NCBI GenBank assembly: GCA_012295275.1
Contig: CM022667.1
Coordinates: forward strand, 17,565,245 to 17,629,244
DNA from: Chrysomallon squamiferum
Lineage: Eukaryota > Mollusca > Gastropoda > Neomphalida > Peltospiridae
Direction of reading: 5' to 3'
DNA: 64,000 bases
Position numbers and translations under genes: made by a program. Below are positions 1 through 10,906 of this stretch, piece by piece. Each line of letters begins with the position of its first letter. Positions within the stretch are counted from its first letter, which is position 1. The notes under the pieces are model-generated. The model was not told the origin of the DNA, ran no database searches, and saw only the letters and a list, made by a program, of their open reading frames with translations.

Positions 1-151
1 ACGAAATACCATAGCTGTAACTAATGATGGAATCTTTCTTAGAATTAAACCAATTTAAACAAATATACAATTTATTATTTTAGTTTTCATTAAAAAGAAA
101 TACCAGAAAACAAAATTCAGTAAATAATTATTAGAAAAAGTACGAACAGGA

Positions 152-205
<54 letters not shown>
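152..205. repeat. (AAT)n microsatellite
   Basis: An uninterrupted AAT trinucleotide array of about 18 units. It creates a poly-leucine reading frame on the minus strand, which is an artefact. Confidence 0.97.
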
Positions 206-207
<2 letters not shown>

Positions 208-1083
208 AACGACCAGATTTAATATGTCCAAAACTTTTAAATAAACTTTACTATCAATCACTTTATCAAGATATTTTTGGTAACAGAATTTCCGGTGTAG
301 AATACATGAAGCAACAACAAATTTAAATATGGAGGAAGTATCAGCTTAAATATTTTAACAAGTATAAAAATTTAAAATTAATCAAATACATATTTTTAAA
401 GAACGATGAAAAAAAAAAAAGTAAGAAAAGTAGAAGTCAAATTATACCTGTATGTTTTTGTTTTTTAACGCATAACCGAATACTGGCAACTTGCGACGAA
501 CGACATCAGAATACATCTAAAAACACATATATCTGTATACATTTTTGTTATCACCTTTCATAGTCGCAAACAGATCTCATCAGGCTGGTTGGTTTTTAAA
601 TAAACACATCGATCTTTTTACATCAATCCTTTATCCTTCATTCACACCTGAAAACAATTTAAAACACCTGTTGCCATTAACAGATGCGGCGCTGGTTGAC
701 TTTATTATCGAAGAATCATAATTTTTTTTTTAAAGAAATAATTGTCATTTTTAAATCCTTCCAAGACAAGGCGAAGCTCTAGGGAGGTGGTTACTGATTA
801 TACATTAGACAGCACATGTTGGCTACAACCGACAATATCCGATGACTAAACCGGTAGCCAGGGAGTTGCTACGCTGTTTGTTTTATCAGTCCACGCTCTT
901 GTAGCTGATGTCGTTTTACTCGACCGTTCTGTCTGCAGTCTGCTATAGTAATGTACAGTGTTAGTATAAGCAGCAGCAGCAGCTAGGAGTAGGGTGGATG
1001 CTGTGAGTTCCAAAGCTGTAGTAGTTGTAGCAACAGCAGAAGAGATAGCAGCTGCAGAGGTATCAATTTGTATAGGTGTGCTA

Positions 1084-1367
1084 GGACGGATCCATCTTTT
1101 CTGATGAGGGAGGGGTTCCATGACAAAAAGGGCAACGTAACATTATTGAAAGGCACTACTGAAAAATTATACACGGTTTGCATGGACTATAATAATAGTG
1201 CTACAACAGGAACGCGGGAAGTGTTCTCCAGTGTTCTTCTATACATTGACAGAAATTAAGAAAAACCTTAATAAATTTGTAAAAAAAACTGTAATCCTAA
1301 ATAAAAGGGGCACTTCTCAAATTTGAGGGGCATCGGACACCTTGGGCCCCCATCTAGATCCGCCCCA
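1084..1367. mobile_element. Possible hAT-like MITE inserted in a GNA-rich repeat
   Basis: The left end reads GACGGATCCAT and the reverse complement of the right end reads GGGGCGGATCTAGAT, so the two ends are imperfect inverted repeats around a GGATC core. The right end also carries a G-run and a CCCAAGG segment. Ends of the type CAGGGGCGGATC are familiar from hAT-superfamily elements. The flanks (about 961-1072 and 1375-1460) are both rich in GTA/GCA/GGA triplets, as if one low-complexity tract had been split. I could not find a clean 8 bp target duplication, so the borders and the family are tentative. Confidence 0.35.
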
Positions 1368-2344
1368 TGAGTTTTAGTCCTAGTGGTAGCAGAAGTTGAG
1401 TGCCTGTTTTAGGAGTAGGAGGAGGAGCAGGAGTAGCGGTATTAGTCGTAGCAGACCGACTACAAGATTTATTTTACAAATGATTGGTATCTGGTTTAAT
1501 CCGCCTCTGCTGATTACAACACAAATGTTCAAAAAAACCCCAAAAAACAAAACTTACTTCTTTTACTTTCCTTCTTTCTTTTTCTGATGTCACTTCCCCA
1601 GCCGAAGTGTATTTCATCTGTCTATTAATGCTAGGACGTAACAGCATATTGCATCCTTTTGTTTGAAATAGTAATTAAACATTTGCCTATGAAATCGCTA
1701 TACATTTTCCGTTTCTTTAAAACTGTACATCTACAACAATAAAACATAAAAACCACATAAAAATGTTGCTGCTGCAAGTTAACTATTTCGAGTGAACGCG
1801 ATTAACTAAGTACATAATACTAAGTTATTTATGTATTAACAGGTATCGATTTAACAGGTAGATAAATGTTAACACGGGGAGAACAATAGCAGAAACTGCA
1901 CGTGGTGCAACGTTGCCTACGGTCTCATTTAACAGTTTCCATAGCAACGGTTTTATCGCGCATTTCCGCGCATCGATTATGGATGTAAAAACTTCCAGTT
2001 AAAAACCATTTTCAACAGGCATCAGAAAGCAAATAATGACCTTTGAAATTAGCAGTATTTTTTGTCTAAAAATAATTGCTGTAAGACATAGAGTTAGTGA
2101 TATCCTTTTTGAAGCAGTTACCGGAGATTATTTGCTGAAATATAAAACTTACTGAATATACGTAAATGAAAAGCTAGGACATTGAGTCACTGGGTAAGTT
2201 AGTTGCAGAACTAATCGAAGACAAATTATTTCCTGATATACTTAGATGGCATTACTTTTCAATAAAAAATTAATTTGTCTGGATCACCTCCGAAAAAGAA
2301 ACTGCAACAACAGATATACTGAGGCATTATCAGTGACAAATAAC

Positions 2345-2475
2345 ACAAAAATATGGAGAGAGAGGAACTGAAAGAAATAGTGAAGAAACTGAAGGAGAAA
2401 AGAGTATAACATAAACACACCCACAACAACGTATGCACACACACACACACACGCACGCACGCACGCACATACATA
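2345..2475 (-). repeat. Inverted copy of an interspersed repeat
   Basis: Read on the minus strand, this block matches 3390-3480 on the plus strand. Both share a CGTTGTTGTGGGTGTG core followed by a pyrimidine-rich TTTCTTCACTATTTCTTTCAG stretch, and both abut a CA/GT array. This is a dispersed repeat present in both orientations about 1 kb apart. Confidence 0.7.
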
Positions 2476-2942
2476 CACGCACGCACACACACACCATTTT
2501 ATCTTGACCATCTTATCTTCTAGATTATAATCCAAAAACAGCTTTGGCATATTCGTGATTTTAGAAAAAGGCCGGCATTAATATACAATCGTTGAAAAAT
2601 ATTATACGTTTTCATTAATTAAATCGATAATTAGAACGAGTCTATCGACGTGTACTTCGCAACCTTATCAAAAAGATTACAGAAGAAAGATAATAAAAAA
2701 ATATATTCAAAAAAGGCATTTAAAAAAAATAAAGTAACCAAATTTTTAAAAAACACAGCATTCAGAACAGTCGTAACATGCTGAATTCAGTGATTCGATT
2801 TTACTTAGCATAAAGAAAGAGAAAACAGGTTCTATAGCTCTAGTGAGAATAGTGGTGAAAGACTATGGTGAGATAATCAATCTACGTCTTTGGATCAGCG
2901 AAGAAATTTTTTTTTTTTAAAAAATAATTTAGTGACAGAGTA

Positions 2943-3296
2943 GGTTATCAGAGGGTTTGAATAGCTATCACCAGGGAAACAAAATGACGTTACTTTATTG
3001 TCTGTTTTTCTTTCTTGTTTTTCTCTTTTCTGTTTTCCATTCCTTTCTGTATCTTTTCTTTTCTGTTTTTCACTCCTTAATGTGTCCTTCCCCTCTCACT
3101 TCCCTTACGCTTTCTCTATGGGTGTCTCAGAAAGGGGGACAAATGCTTTACGTAAACACCGGTTTATGATATTGATATCGGAAAAGTCCATTATTATCTC
3201 CTTAACTCAGTCATTCACTTCCATTATACTCTATATCTGTCAGACTCTGTCTGAATTTATATATATGTATGTATGTATGTATCCGTCTATACGTGC

Positions 3297-3369
<73 letters not shown>

Positions 3370-3480
3370 TGTGTGTGTGTGTATTATATATACGTTGTTG
3401 TGGGTGTGTGTTTATGTTATACTCTTTTCTCGTTCAGTTTCTTCACTATTTCTTTCAGTCCCTCTCTCACCATCCCTCAT
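2943..3480 (+). repeat. Interspersed repeat copy with internal (GT)n
   Basis: The block begins with GTTATCAGAGGGTTTGAATA and shares its order of motifs (ACAAAATGACG, TGTGTCCTT, CTCACTTC, CTCAGTCATTCA) with the copy at 4011-4290. A (GT)n array sits at 3304-3382. Its right part matches the inverted copy at 2345-2475. No coding capacity is evident. It may be a SINE or MITE family whose microsatellite tails differ. Confidence 0.6.
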
Positions 3481-4010
3481 TCAACTAACTCATCTTCCTA
3501 TTTTCCAAGCTAATCAGAATAAAATAGAAATGACACTATTCTCAATATATTCATTGTATCGTGAGGAGGTATATAGGACAAAGCTGCGTGTTGTGTACGC
3601 TGATATCCACTGAGATCGTCAAAGAAGCATTTAAAAATAATATTCATACATACATCAGTGTTCAGCATACAATCAATACCATCTGTCTAGGTTTCAGATT
3701 TCTTTTAACTGCTTTCATACAATTTTGATCGATAAAATAAGTAAATGCATATAAATCATAAGTGACCCGTTATATCAAACTGAGTAGAAAGCCACGTAGA
3801 TTTGTTTTTCTTAAATACATGAAAGGTAACAGTTTGCTTGTTAAGTTGTTGTATCATCCTGGTTATTAAGGAAATAGAGGTGACTGATTTAGTCGAGTTT
3901 TTCTTTAAATAAAACATTTTGACACAATACCACAGAAACAGAGTAGCACAAAATAATTATTTATATTTCATTTAAAGCTTAGATCACATCCTAACTGATT
4001 ATTTAAAAAA

Positions 4011-4182
4011 GTTATCAAAGGGTTTGAATGGATATAACCAGCAAACAAAATGACGCAACTTTGTCTCTGTTTTCTTTATGTGTCCTTTTTGTCTCACTTC
4101 TGTTATACTCTCTTTAACTCACTCATTCAGCTCCGTTATAACTGTTTATCTCTGTATCTCTCTGTCTGTCTGTCTCTCTCTC

Positions 4183-4279
<97 letters not shown>

Positions 4280-4290
4280 GTATGTATGTA
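4011..4290 (+). repeat. Second direct copy of the interspersed repeat, (TCTG)n/(TC)n tail
   Basis: It begins with GTTATCAAAGGGTTTGAATG and follows the same motif order as 2943-3270, but ends in a compound (TCTG)n/(TC)n array at about 4157-4275 instead of (GT)n. Reading frames across it only translate the microsatellite. Confidence 0.6.
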
Positions 4291-4861
4291 TAATGTATGA
4301 TGTATATGTATTTATATGTGTATACAAGGTTCAATTCAAATCAGCATACTAATCCTATCCATATATAGATTTTACTGACCTACTAGTGATCTTAAACTAA
4401 ACGAAACCTTAAATCTTAATCTATTTTTAAAAATAGATACAGCAAGGTTGTACTTCAAATTAGTGAAGTCTTGTGAAACTATCTTTATATATAAAGTTGC
4501 TGACATTCTGTATATTTTTTAATATAATAGTCTCAATTAAAATGTTTCTTACACTTCAAACGTCTAAAGAGTCATTACTTATTCTGCCTAACATTAAAAC
4601 TTATCCTCAGTTTAAACCTAAAATCTAATCACAAATATAATATAAACTACCCTGAACCGATCCTAATCTCAGATCGAAAGTATTTTCAAAGTTTTATTAT
4701 GAACTGTATTTATTATATTAAAGACTAGAGACAATTTCGTATGTTCGCGCGTATATGTCTAACGTGTTTCTAATAGTTTCATCATCCAAATCTTCATATT
4801 AATTACTTGAATCTAACTAAACTAAACCTGATCTTAAACGAGAGTGGTAGTATAAGCTCAC

Positions 4862-5070
4862 CTTTATACATGAAAGGCCGATCCTTCTCATTTAGGTCAA
4901 CCATTTTTGTTTGAGGTATGCTTTGACGTCGTCGTCGATTCTGGTCATCGTTGTCTTGTTGCATAATGATGTCGTTGTTTGCATCCAGGCGCATGCGACG
5001 AACGTTCACAACGTGGTAACCCTTGAACTCAGCTGGTGGCGTGAGAAAATGAACGACAGAAGTTTTCATT
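4862..5070 (-). CDS. Candidate coding exon, unrecognised protein
   Basis: On the minus strand this 209-base block is bounded by an acceptor (TTTACAG) and a good donor (AAAG then GTGAGC). It is open throughout, and its composition is more balanced and CpG-containing than the flanks. The first ATG lies one base inside the exon, and an in-frame stop lies just upstream in the presumed intron. The codons therefore either start here (M-K-T-S-V-V-H-F) or continue from an earlier exon. The peptide has a hydrophilic Asn/Asp/Gln stretch and a tetra-arginine (RRRRQS) that could be a basic processing site. I do not recognise the family and found no partner exons, so this could be one exon of a gene with large introns or a chance frame. 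Confidence 0.45.
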
Positions 5071-5720
5071 CTGTAAATTTAAAAATAATATTTTCACGTC
5101 TTTTTTAATTGGGATATACTGTTGATACTCTCTTTTTAAAAGTTATCGAAAAATCATATACAGACTAAAAACCAAATTTATACTAAATATTTTCATGATT
5201 TATACTTGTTGGTGGTGGGTTTTTCTATTCTTTTTTTTTTTTATTAAAAAAAATAATAATAATGAGCTTAAAATTACTAAATAAATAGAGACCAAATAAA
5301 TATTAACCAATGAAAGACCGTCGTTTCTTACTTATCCAGTAACAAATAAGTTTGCTTTGTTTCTCAGCCACTAAGAAACAGTTTCTTTTGTTTTTAGCCA
5401 ATGGGAAACAACTGAATCTCTTTGCTAGCCGTGATTAACATTTTCACATTTGTCACACAGTGGAAAAACAGTTCATTTTCTCTCTGCTTTCCCGTGCGCT
5501 TACTGTGTTTTGAAGAAGCAATACGTTACCCAATATTGACCCAGCTTGTATTTTGTTATCTAATAACGATTAGTGCTCACACCAGACCAGCAGCTAACAC
5601 GAGTTAATGAGCGTGCTAATAACATTTAACTGAAGAAACAATCAAACGATGTAAGCATTAGTTTTCATACGCAGGTTATGAATAATGAGTAGCGTTATAA
5701 TGACATAATTACCGTGAAAC

Positions 5721-5788
5721 AGCGAAATAGTTAAAGCCATCGACTTGCAATCATGTGGCTTGACTGGCAGACGCAGCATTCAAATGCT
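5721..5788 (+). repeat. tRNA-like SINE head (possible)
   Basis: The segment TTAAAGCCATCGACTTGCAA followed by TCATGTGGCTT and a CATTCAAATGC box resembles the tRNA-derived heads of molluscan and cephalopod SINEs, which typically read GTTAAGnnGCTTGCTTnnCAACCATGTGG followed by a TTCnAnTCC B box. Similarity is partial and no target duplication was found. The call is from remembered consensus only. Confidence 0.35.
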
Positions 5789-6370
5789 TTTTTTTTAACC
5801 TGTTAGTCACACCAAGTCAGATCTCTGTCTGGCGGACAAATAAATTAACTGTTGTTCACGATAAACGTGTAAGTTACATTTAAAATGAGTTACCTTGAAC
5901 TGATAAATCTTGTATGTGAATGAGATCAAATATATCTCCCCATACATTTACCACAAAGGATACACTTCCATTGTACATATAAATTCTTATCTGCCCATAT
6001 AAAATACACACACATTTATTTATTTTGTTTACTTAATTATAAATTTATTTATTATTTTTATTTATTTATTCACAAATGCGTTGTTTAAAATGTTATTATA
6101 TTCAAGCCAGTAGTTTAAATGAATTTCTGTCAACAACAGGTCTGCAAGTCTTTATAATTTTGCGACGCTCAAAAACCAGAGACATTGTTTTGTACTTTTG
6201 TTGCGAAACCTCTGTTCATTGTTACTCCCTAACACTGAATACAAAGATCAGAAAGGTTTCATCTCACAATAAACGTATTTATTTCTACAGTGTGAGTTTC
6301 CATTAACGTCTGTCAATCAGTTTCAGGCATATTTTATTACTTCATGTAGATATACTGTGTTGCAAAGTTA

Positions 6371-6430
6371 AGTCACTGGCTTAATGGAATGGTTAGTACT
6401 GGGGTCGCATCACAGTACCGGCTCCAATCA
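6371..6430 (+). repeat. tRNA-like fragment (degenerate SINE head?)
   Basis: An A-box-like TGGCTTAATGGAATGG is followed about 30 bases later by a B-box-like GGCTCCAATC. The segment does not fold into a convincing cloverleaf with an acceptor stem, so a functional tRNA is unlikely; a decayed tRNA-derived SINE is the better reading. Confidence 0.3.
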
Positions 6431-7589
6431 AATATGTGTATTATTTGTTAATATTTTATGTAACTCATTTTTTGAAAAATAACAACACAACAGCCCAGAT
6501 CAAACACACAGCTACATGGGTTGAGTCCAAGCAGGTAGTCTTCAGTGTGACTAGATACACCACACGTTTCAGTATCTGTAAGGTTTTGTTCCACATATTT
6601 TTTGTATATATATGTATATACATGTGTAAATGTGTATATAAATAAATATAAACACATACTCAGACACACACACACACACAGAATTGCTAGCCGTGAAGTA
6701 CGAAGTGAAAAATAAGAATTAAGTGAAAATACTGTAATACCCATTATATCATTTTCCATTTAGCTGTTCGTTTTCATTTTCATATTCGTTATGCTAAGTG
6801 CTGAAGGCCCTACGATTGTAAATCAAGGAAGTATGAATAATATTTAATCACTTATACTTGGAGTTCCAACATATATTCATTATAATGTACAGAGAATAAT
6901 TCCACATGCAGAAAGAATTAATAATAATAATAAAATGTCTGATTACTGATGATTACCAGCATCACCTCCGCATTTGGAGATATGTATTAGTGTAACAATG
7001 TCAAGATTATTAGTGCTTAAGCCATGTTGGGAACATATCAAAATCTATCAGAGCTTTGTCTTGTATTTTAACCAACAGAGGATATATCATAACTAATTTT
7101 ATGAAAGCGTTGAGTACAGTCAATACTGACAAATAAATGTATTTTTCATAGTTCCGTATCTGTAACATTGTTTTAATACCATCTCAGAATATAGAAATAC
7201 ATAATTACTACTGATACTACCATTGCTACTATGTAATCGATTTATCTAGTTTCAGCATTGATTTTTAACTCCATTTTGCTTACAACAAGCCAAATTATGC
7301 TGATTGTGATGATGAATATTATAAATAATAATAATAATAATAAACAAACACACAAATAAATAAATAAATAAATAAAAAGGAGAATATATCAGTAAATACA
7401 GGCTGATGCAAATACGAATATCAGAAAAAAGTTCGTATAAGTTTTATTTTTTATTTTTTTATTTTTTATTATTTATTTATTTTTTTACTAAAATTCAATC
7501 TTTACAAAATATGAACAGGATATGTTTTAACATGCAATTAAAAATTTGTAAAACAATATATTCAACAGTTTCCAGATACACATTCAATT

Positions 7590-7594
<5 letters not shown>

Positions 7595-7626
<32 letters not shown>
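7595..7626. repeat. (CA)n microsatellite
   Basis: A dinucleotide array of 16 units embedded in A/T-rich sequence. Confidence 0.97.
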
Positions 7627-7629
<3 letters not shown>

Positions 7630-10537
7630 ATGCTCATGCATACACAAACAATTGAAAATAAGAAAATATGGTGCATTATACCAACAAGTTTTTTTTTCTT
7701 TTTAATTGTTATATTTTCAAAACTAGATATTACAAACAAGACTGAGAAATACTGTTTGGAATAATTTTTGTTTACAATAAGAGAAACAATTAAAATACAT
7801 ATTTTATCAGTAAACAACACTTATTCCCAGCTCTCCCAACTTCCAGAAAGTTATAAATATCACACTTGTACTTTCCTCTAATAATAATAATAATAAATTA
7901 ATAAATAAATGAAATAAAAAAATTAGATTAAATAAATAATTTTATTTAATCTATTAAAATGTAACAACAATAACAATTCTAAAAAAATAAAAAAATAAAT
8001 TAAATTAAATTAAAAAGCAAATAAGAAAAAAATGTTAGCTTGTACATTCAAAAACAAATGGATAGTTCTGAAAACAATATAATTCAAGTTTCAAAACAGA
8101 CATTTTATTTTAAAAGTATTGGCCAGACCCCTCTCAGTTAACATATTATATATTTATTACAGAATTAAAAACAGCCATCACAATGATATAAATGATATAA
8201 AAATAATAATAATAATAATTAAAAATAAATAAGTTATCAAATAAAATTCATATATACAAAACACAATAAAATAATAAACTAAATTAATTAATTAAGAGAT
8301 ACACAGAGAAAAACCTCATTCAGTGTAAGAAAGATTTCAAGTAAAACAGCTAAAGGTACATTCACACTACGCCACAACTTACACCATTTTATATCTTTGA
8401 ATCACATTACAAAACAGTTCCATAATTAAGTCAAACTGTTTCAACTTTTCAAGATATCAAAAATTTATATCATTTATCATTAAGCAATAATACAACTCAC
8501 AGAAGTTTATTTTCAAATTTTTGGAAAAATAATAACATACATCAAAAGAAAAAAAAAAAATAATGATTAGTAACATTTATATATGCAAATAACATTTTTT
8601 ATAGTAGAGCCTGTGTTTGTGTCTATATAGATATATATATATATATAAAAAATGTATAAATTAAATCTTGCATAAAAAAAACCAAGAATATTTCTGATTT
8701 AAAAGCCAGTAGTAGTAATAGTAGTGTCTGCATAGAACAGAATGTATTTGCCAAGATAATGAATGATATTATGTTGTATATTGATCATAAAACTCCTCTA
8801 TATACGCGATACTATTACAGACACAGTAATGATTTTTTAGAGAAGAAAAAAAGAAAATTTTACAACTTATTTACATCTTATGCTTTCCTTGTTTTTCAGT
8901 CAACACATTATTCCATGCAAATGTCTTTGAAAATTTATCAAATATATTCATCCACTTATGTAACAGCACAATTTTACTATTGTACTTTATAATTAGGAAC
9001 GGTTCATCATAAATAGAATTAGTTTCCAAGGTAACTTTATCATAGATAAACATTTGGGATTATAAGGATTTGTAATATGGATGCCTATGTAATTATCATT
9101 GAAAAGGCATGAAAAGTTCTCTCAGGTCTCATACAACTAAATTATACAGAATTAGATTAGGTTTTAAAAATATATATTAATAAGTTAATAATAATAATAA
9201 TAATAGTAATAAATGACATGTTGTCAAAGTCATAAGGACTGGAAGACATGTCCACAGTTCCAGCAGTAAGTAACATCACCAACAAGTTCTAATTTTATCA
9301 CTGTATCTTTGTTTATTCAACATGTTGTTATTAGATCATAGATGTCCATAACATTCACTCATGTCATTACAGATGTTTACTTTTTAATGTCTGCTAACCT
9401 ATTTTGATTACTAACCTATTTAATTTTTTGCATGTCAGTATATTTTAATATTACAATTATTATTAACCCAGACATAACATTTATGTGAAATTTTTTCGGT
9501 GATAATTCAGCATAATTAAATATTATTTTCATCATCCACCGAAATAAATCCATGACATTATATATCTTAAATGACACTTTTATACATTTTAATTTAATGC
9601 CTATATTAGGTAACCATACTACTACTTCATGTCATTATGTACATGTAGCTTTTAAATGACTCCCCCAACATATTTTTAATAATAATTTTTTATTATTCAT
9701 GTCACTTAATTTTTAAAATAACTTCTTCAGTGTAATCCATGGTACCTCATTGATGGCATTATGTACATGCAGTTATTTAAATCATGGATGTAAAGGTAAA
9801 CAGAACAGGTATAATTTAAGAAATTAAAAGACATTGTGCATTTGACAACATAATAAAAAACCAAAATTTAAAAATTGTGTTATTTTTAATAAACTAATAA
9901 AGGATTACTTTATGAATATATACAAGTAATAATTAATAAAAATTAGTTTTTAATTTTAATGTTATTTTTATAAAACAATCAACAGATTACTTGTAACAGA
10001 CATATATATTAAACTTGTCAACTTATACAAATAACAGAAATTTGTTATTTCAGGAATAAAAATTCATTTAAAAAAATATATTATAAACTAATACTGTTCA
10101 TAAATTTACATTTTTTTTAAATTGTAGTTAAGATCTACGTAATTGAACTAGAGAGATAAAGTATACACACTAAACCATACTAGTTTATTTATACATTGAA
10201 ACCACTGTTTTTTTAAACTAACAAATAATTCACCTAAGTGAATGAAACCAGAGAGATATCACAACAAAAATTACCAAATACAAAGAAAATTTAGTCACAG
10301 AAGAATGAAGGTGAATTATTATGACATTTTTTTCTGAAGACATGGTTTAACTATATGGTAATGTAAGTTTAAACAGGTCACTTATATTTAATTAAAATGC
10401 TTTCCATTATAAAAATGTCTTGTTACCAAATGTTATTTTCAAGTGTTCTCAGATGATATTTTGGTTATAAAATATCAATAATGTTTCATCTTTCTGAAAT
10501 ACATTTGGTTACAGTATAGTGGTATTACTCCCTTTCA

Positions 10538-10570
<33 letters not shown>

Positions 10571-10906
10571 GAAATATGAATTTCATAATAGGAAATAAAA
10601 CAATTTTTGATGGCACTGTTACTGATTCTCAGCTATAATACAAGACAGAATTCTCTAGCTGTCTTTATTTATAGTTCAGTGCATAACTAGCCTTTGACTA
10701 GTATAAGACTATCCAGATTTGAAATACAGTTTTCTGGATAGTTCAAGAATATGAAGTCTCATTTTTTTATTTTTTTTAAATCTTTTTGGTCTTAATGTTG
10801 TCTTCATTATGAGTATGTTTAATGTCAGCAGAAACTGTTTTTAAATATGTTATTACTTTTTCTTTTCTATTTAAAAAAAAAGGTCCTGCCTTTGCTGATG
10901 TCATAA

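Larger units (their letters stand above)
1..4861. other. Left flank, repeat-rich, no gene recognised
   Basis: This stretch is AT-rich and dominated by simple repeats, a possible hAT-like insertion near 1.1-1.4 kb and copies of an interspersed repeat between 2.3 and 4.3 kb, each listed separately. Long reading frames here translate microsatellites (runs of Leu, Val/Cys, Ser/Leu, Arg/Glu) and lack coding character. I see no exon that I can support. Confidence 0.6.
5071..10906. other. AT-rich stretch left of the PTPN1 stop codon
   Basis: The right part presumably holds the 3' untranslated region of the minus-strand phosphatase gene. Many TTTATT hexamers (AATAAA on the minus strand) make the poly(A) site impossible to choose. 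The left part has two tRNA-like SINE heads (5721-5788 and 6371-6430) and a (CA)n array at 7595-7626. Otherwise I see only low-complexity A/T sequence. Confidence 0.6.

Noticed and set aside
846-1183. Ala/Thr-rich 91-codon minus-strand frame
   Set aside because: It crosses the triplet-rich tract and the left end of the possible hAT insertion; the composition is explained by the repeat.
2259-2550. Cys/Val-rich minus-strand reading frames
   Set aside because: They translate (CA)n and CATA repeats; no coding composition or partner exons.
2957-3613. Plus-strand frames up to 171 codons
   Set aside because: Most of the length is (GT)n read as Val/Cys; the rest is the dispersed repeat.
4050-4334. 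Ser/Leu- and Arg/Glu-rich frames on both strands
   Set aside because: Translation of the (TCTG)n/(TC)n array.
6371-6430. Functional tRNA gene
   Set aside because: A- and B-box-like words are present but no proper acceptor or anticodon stem; better read as a SINE relic.
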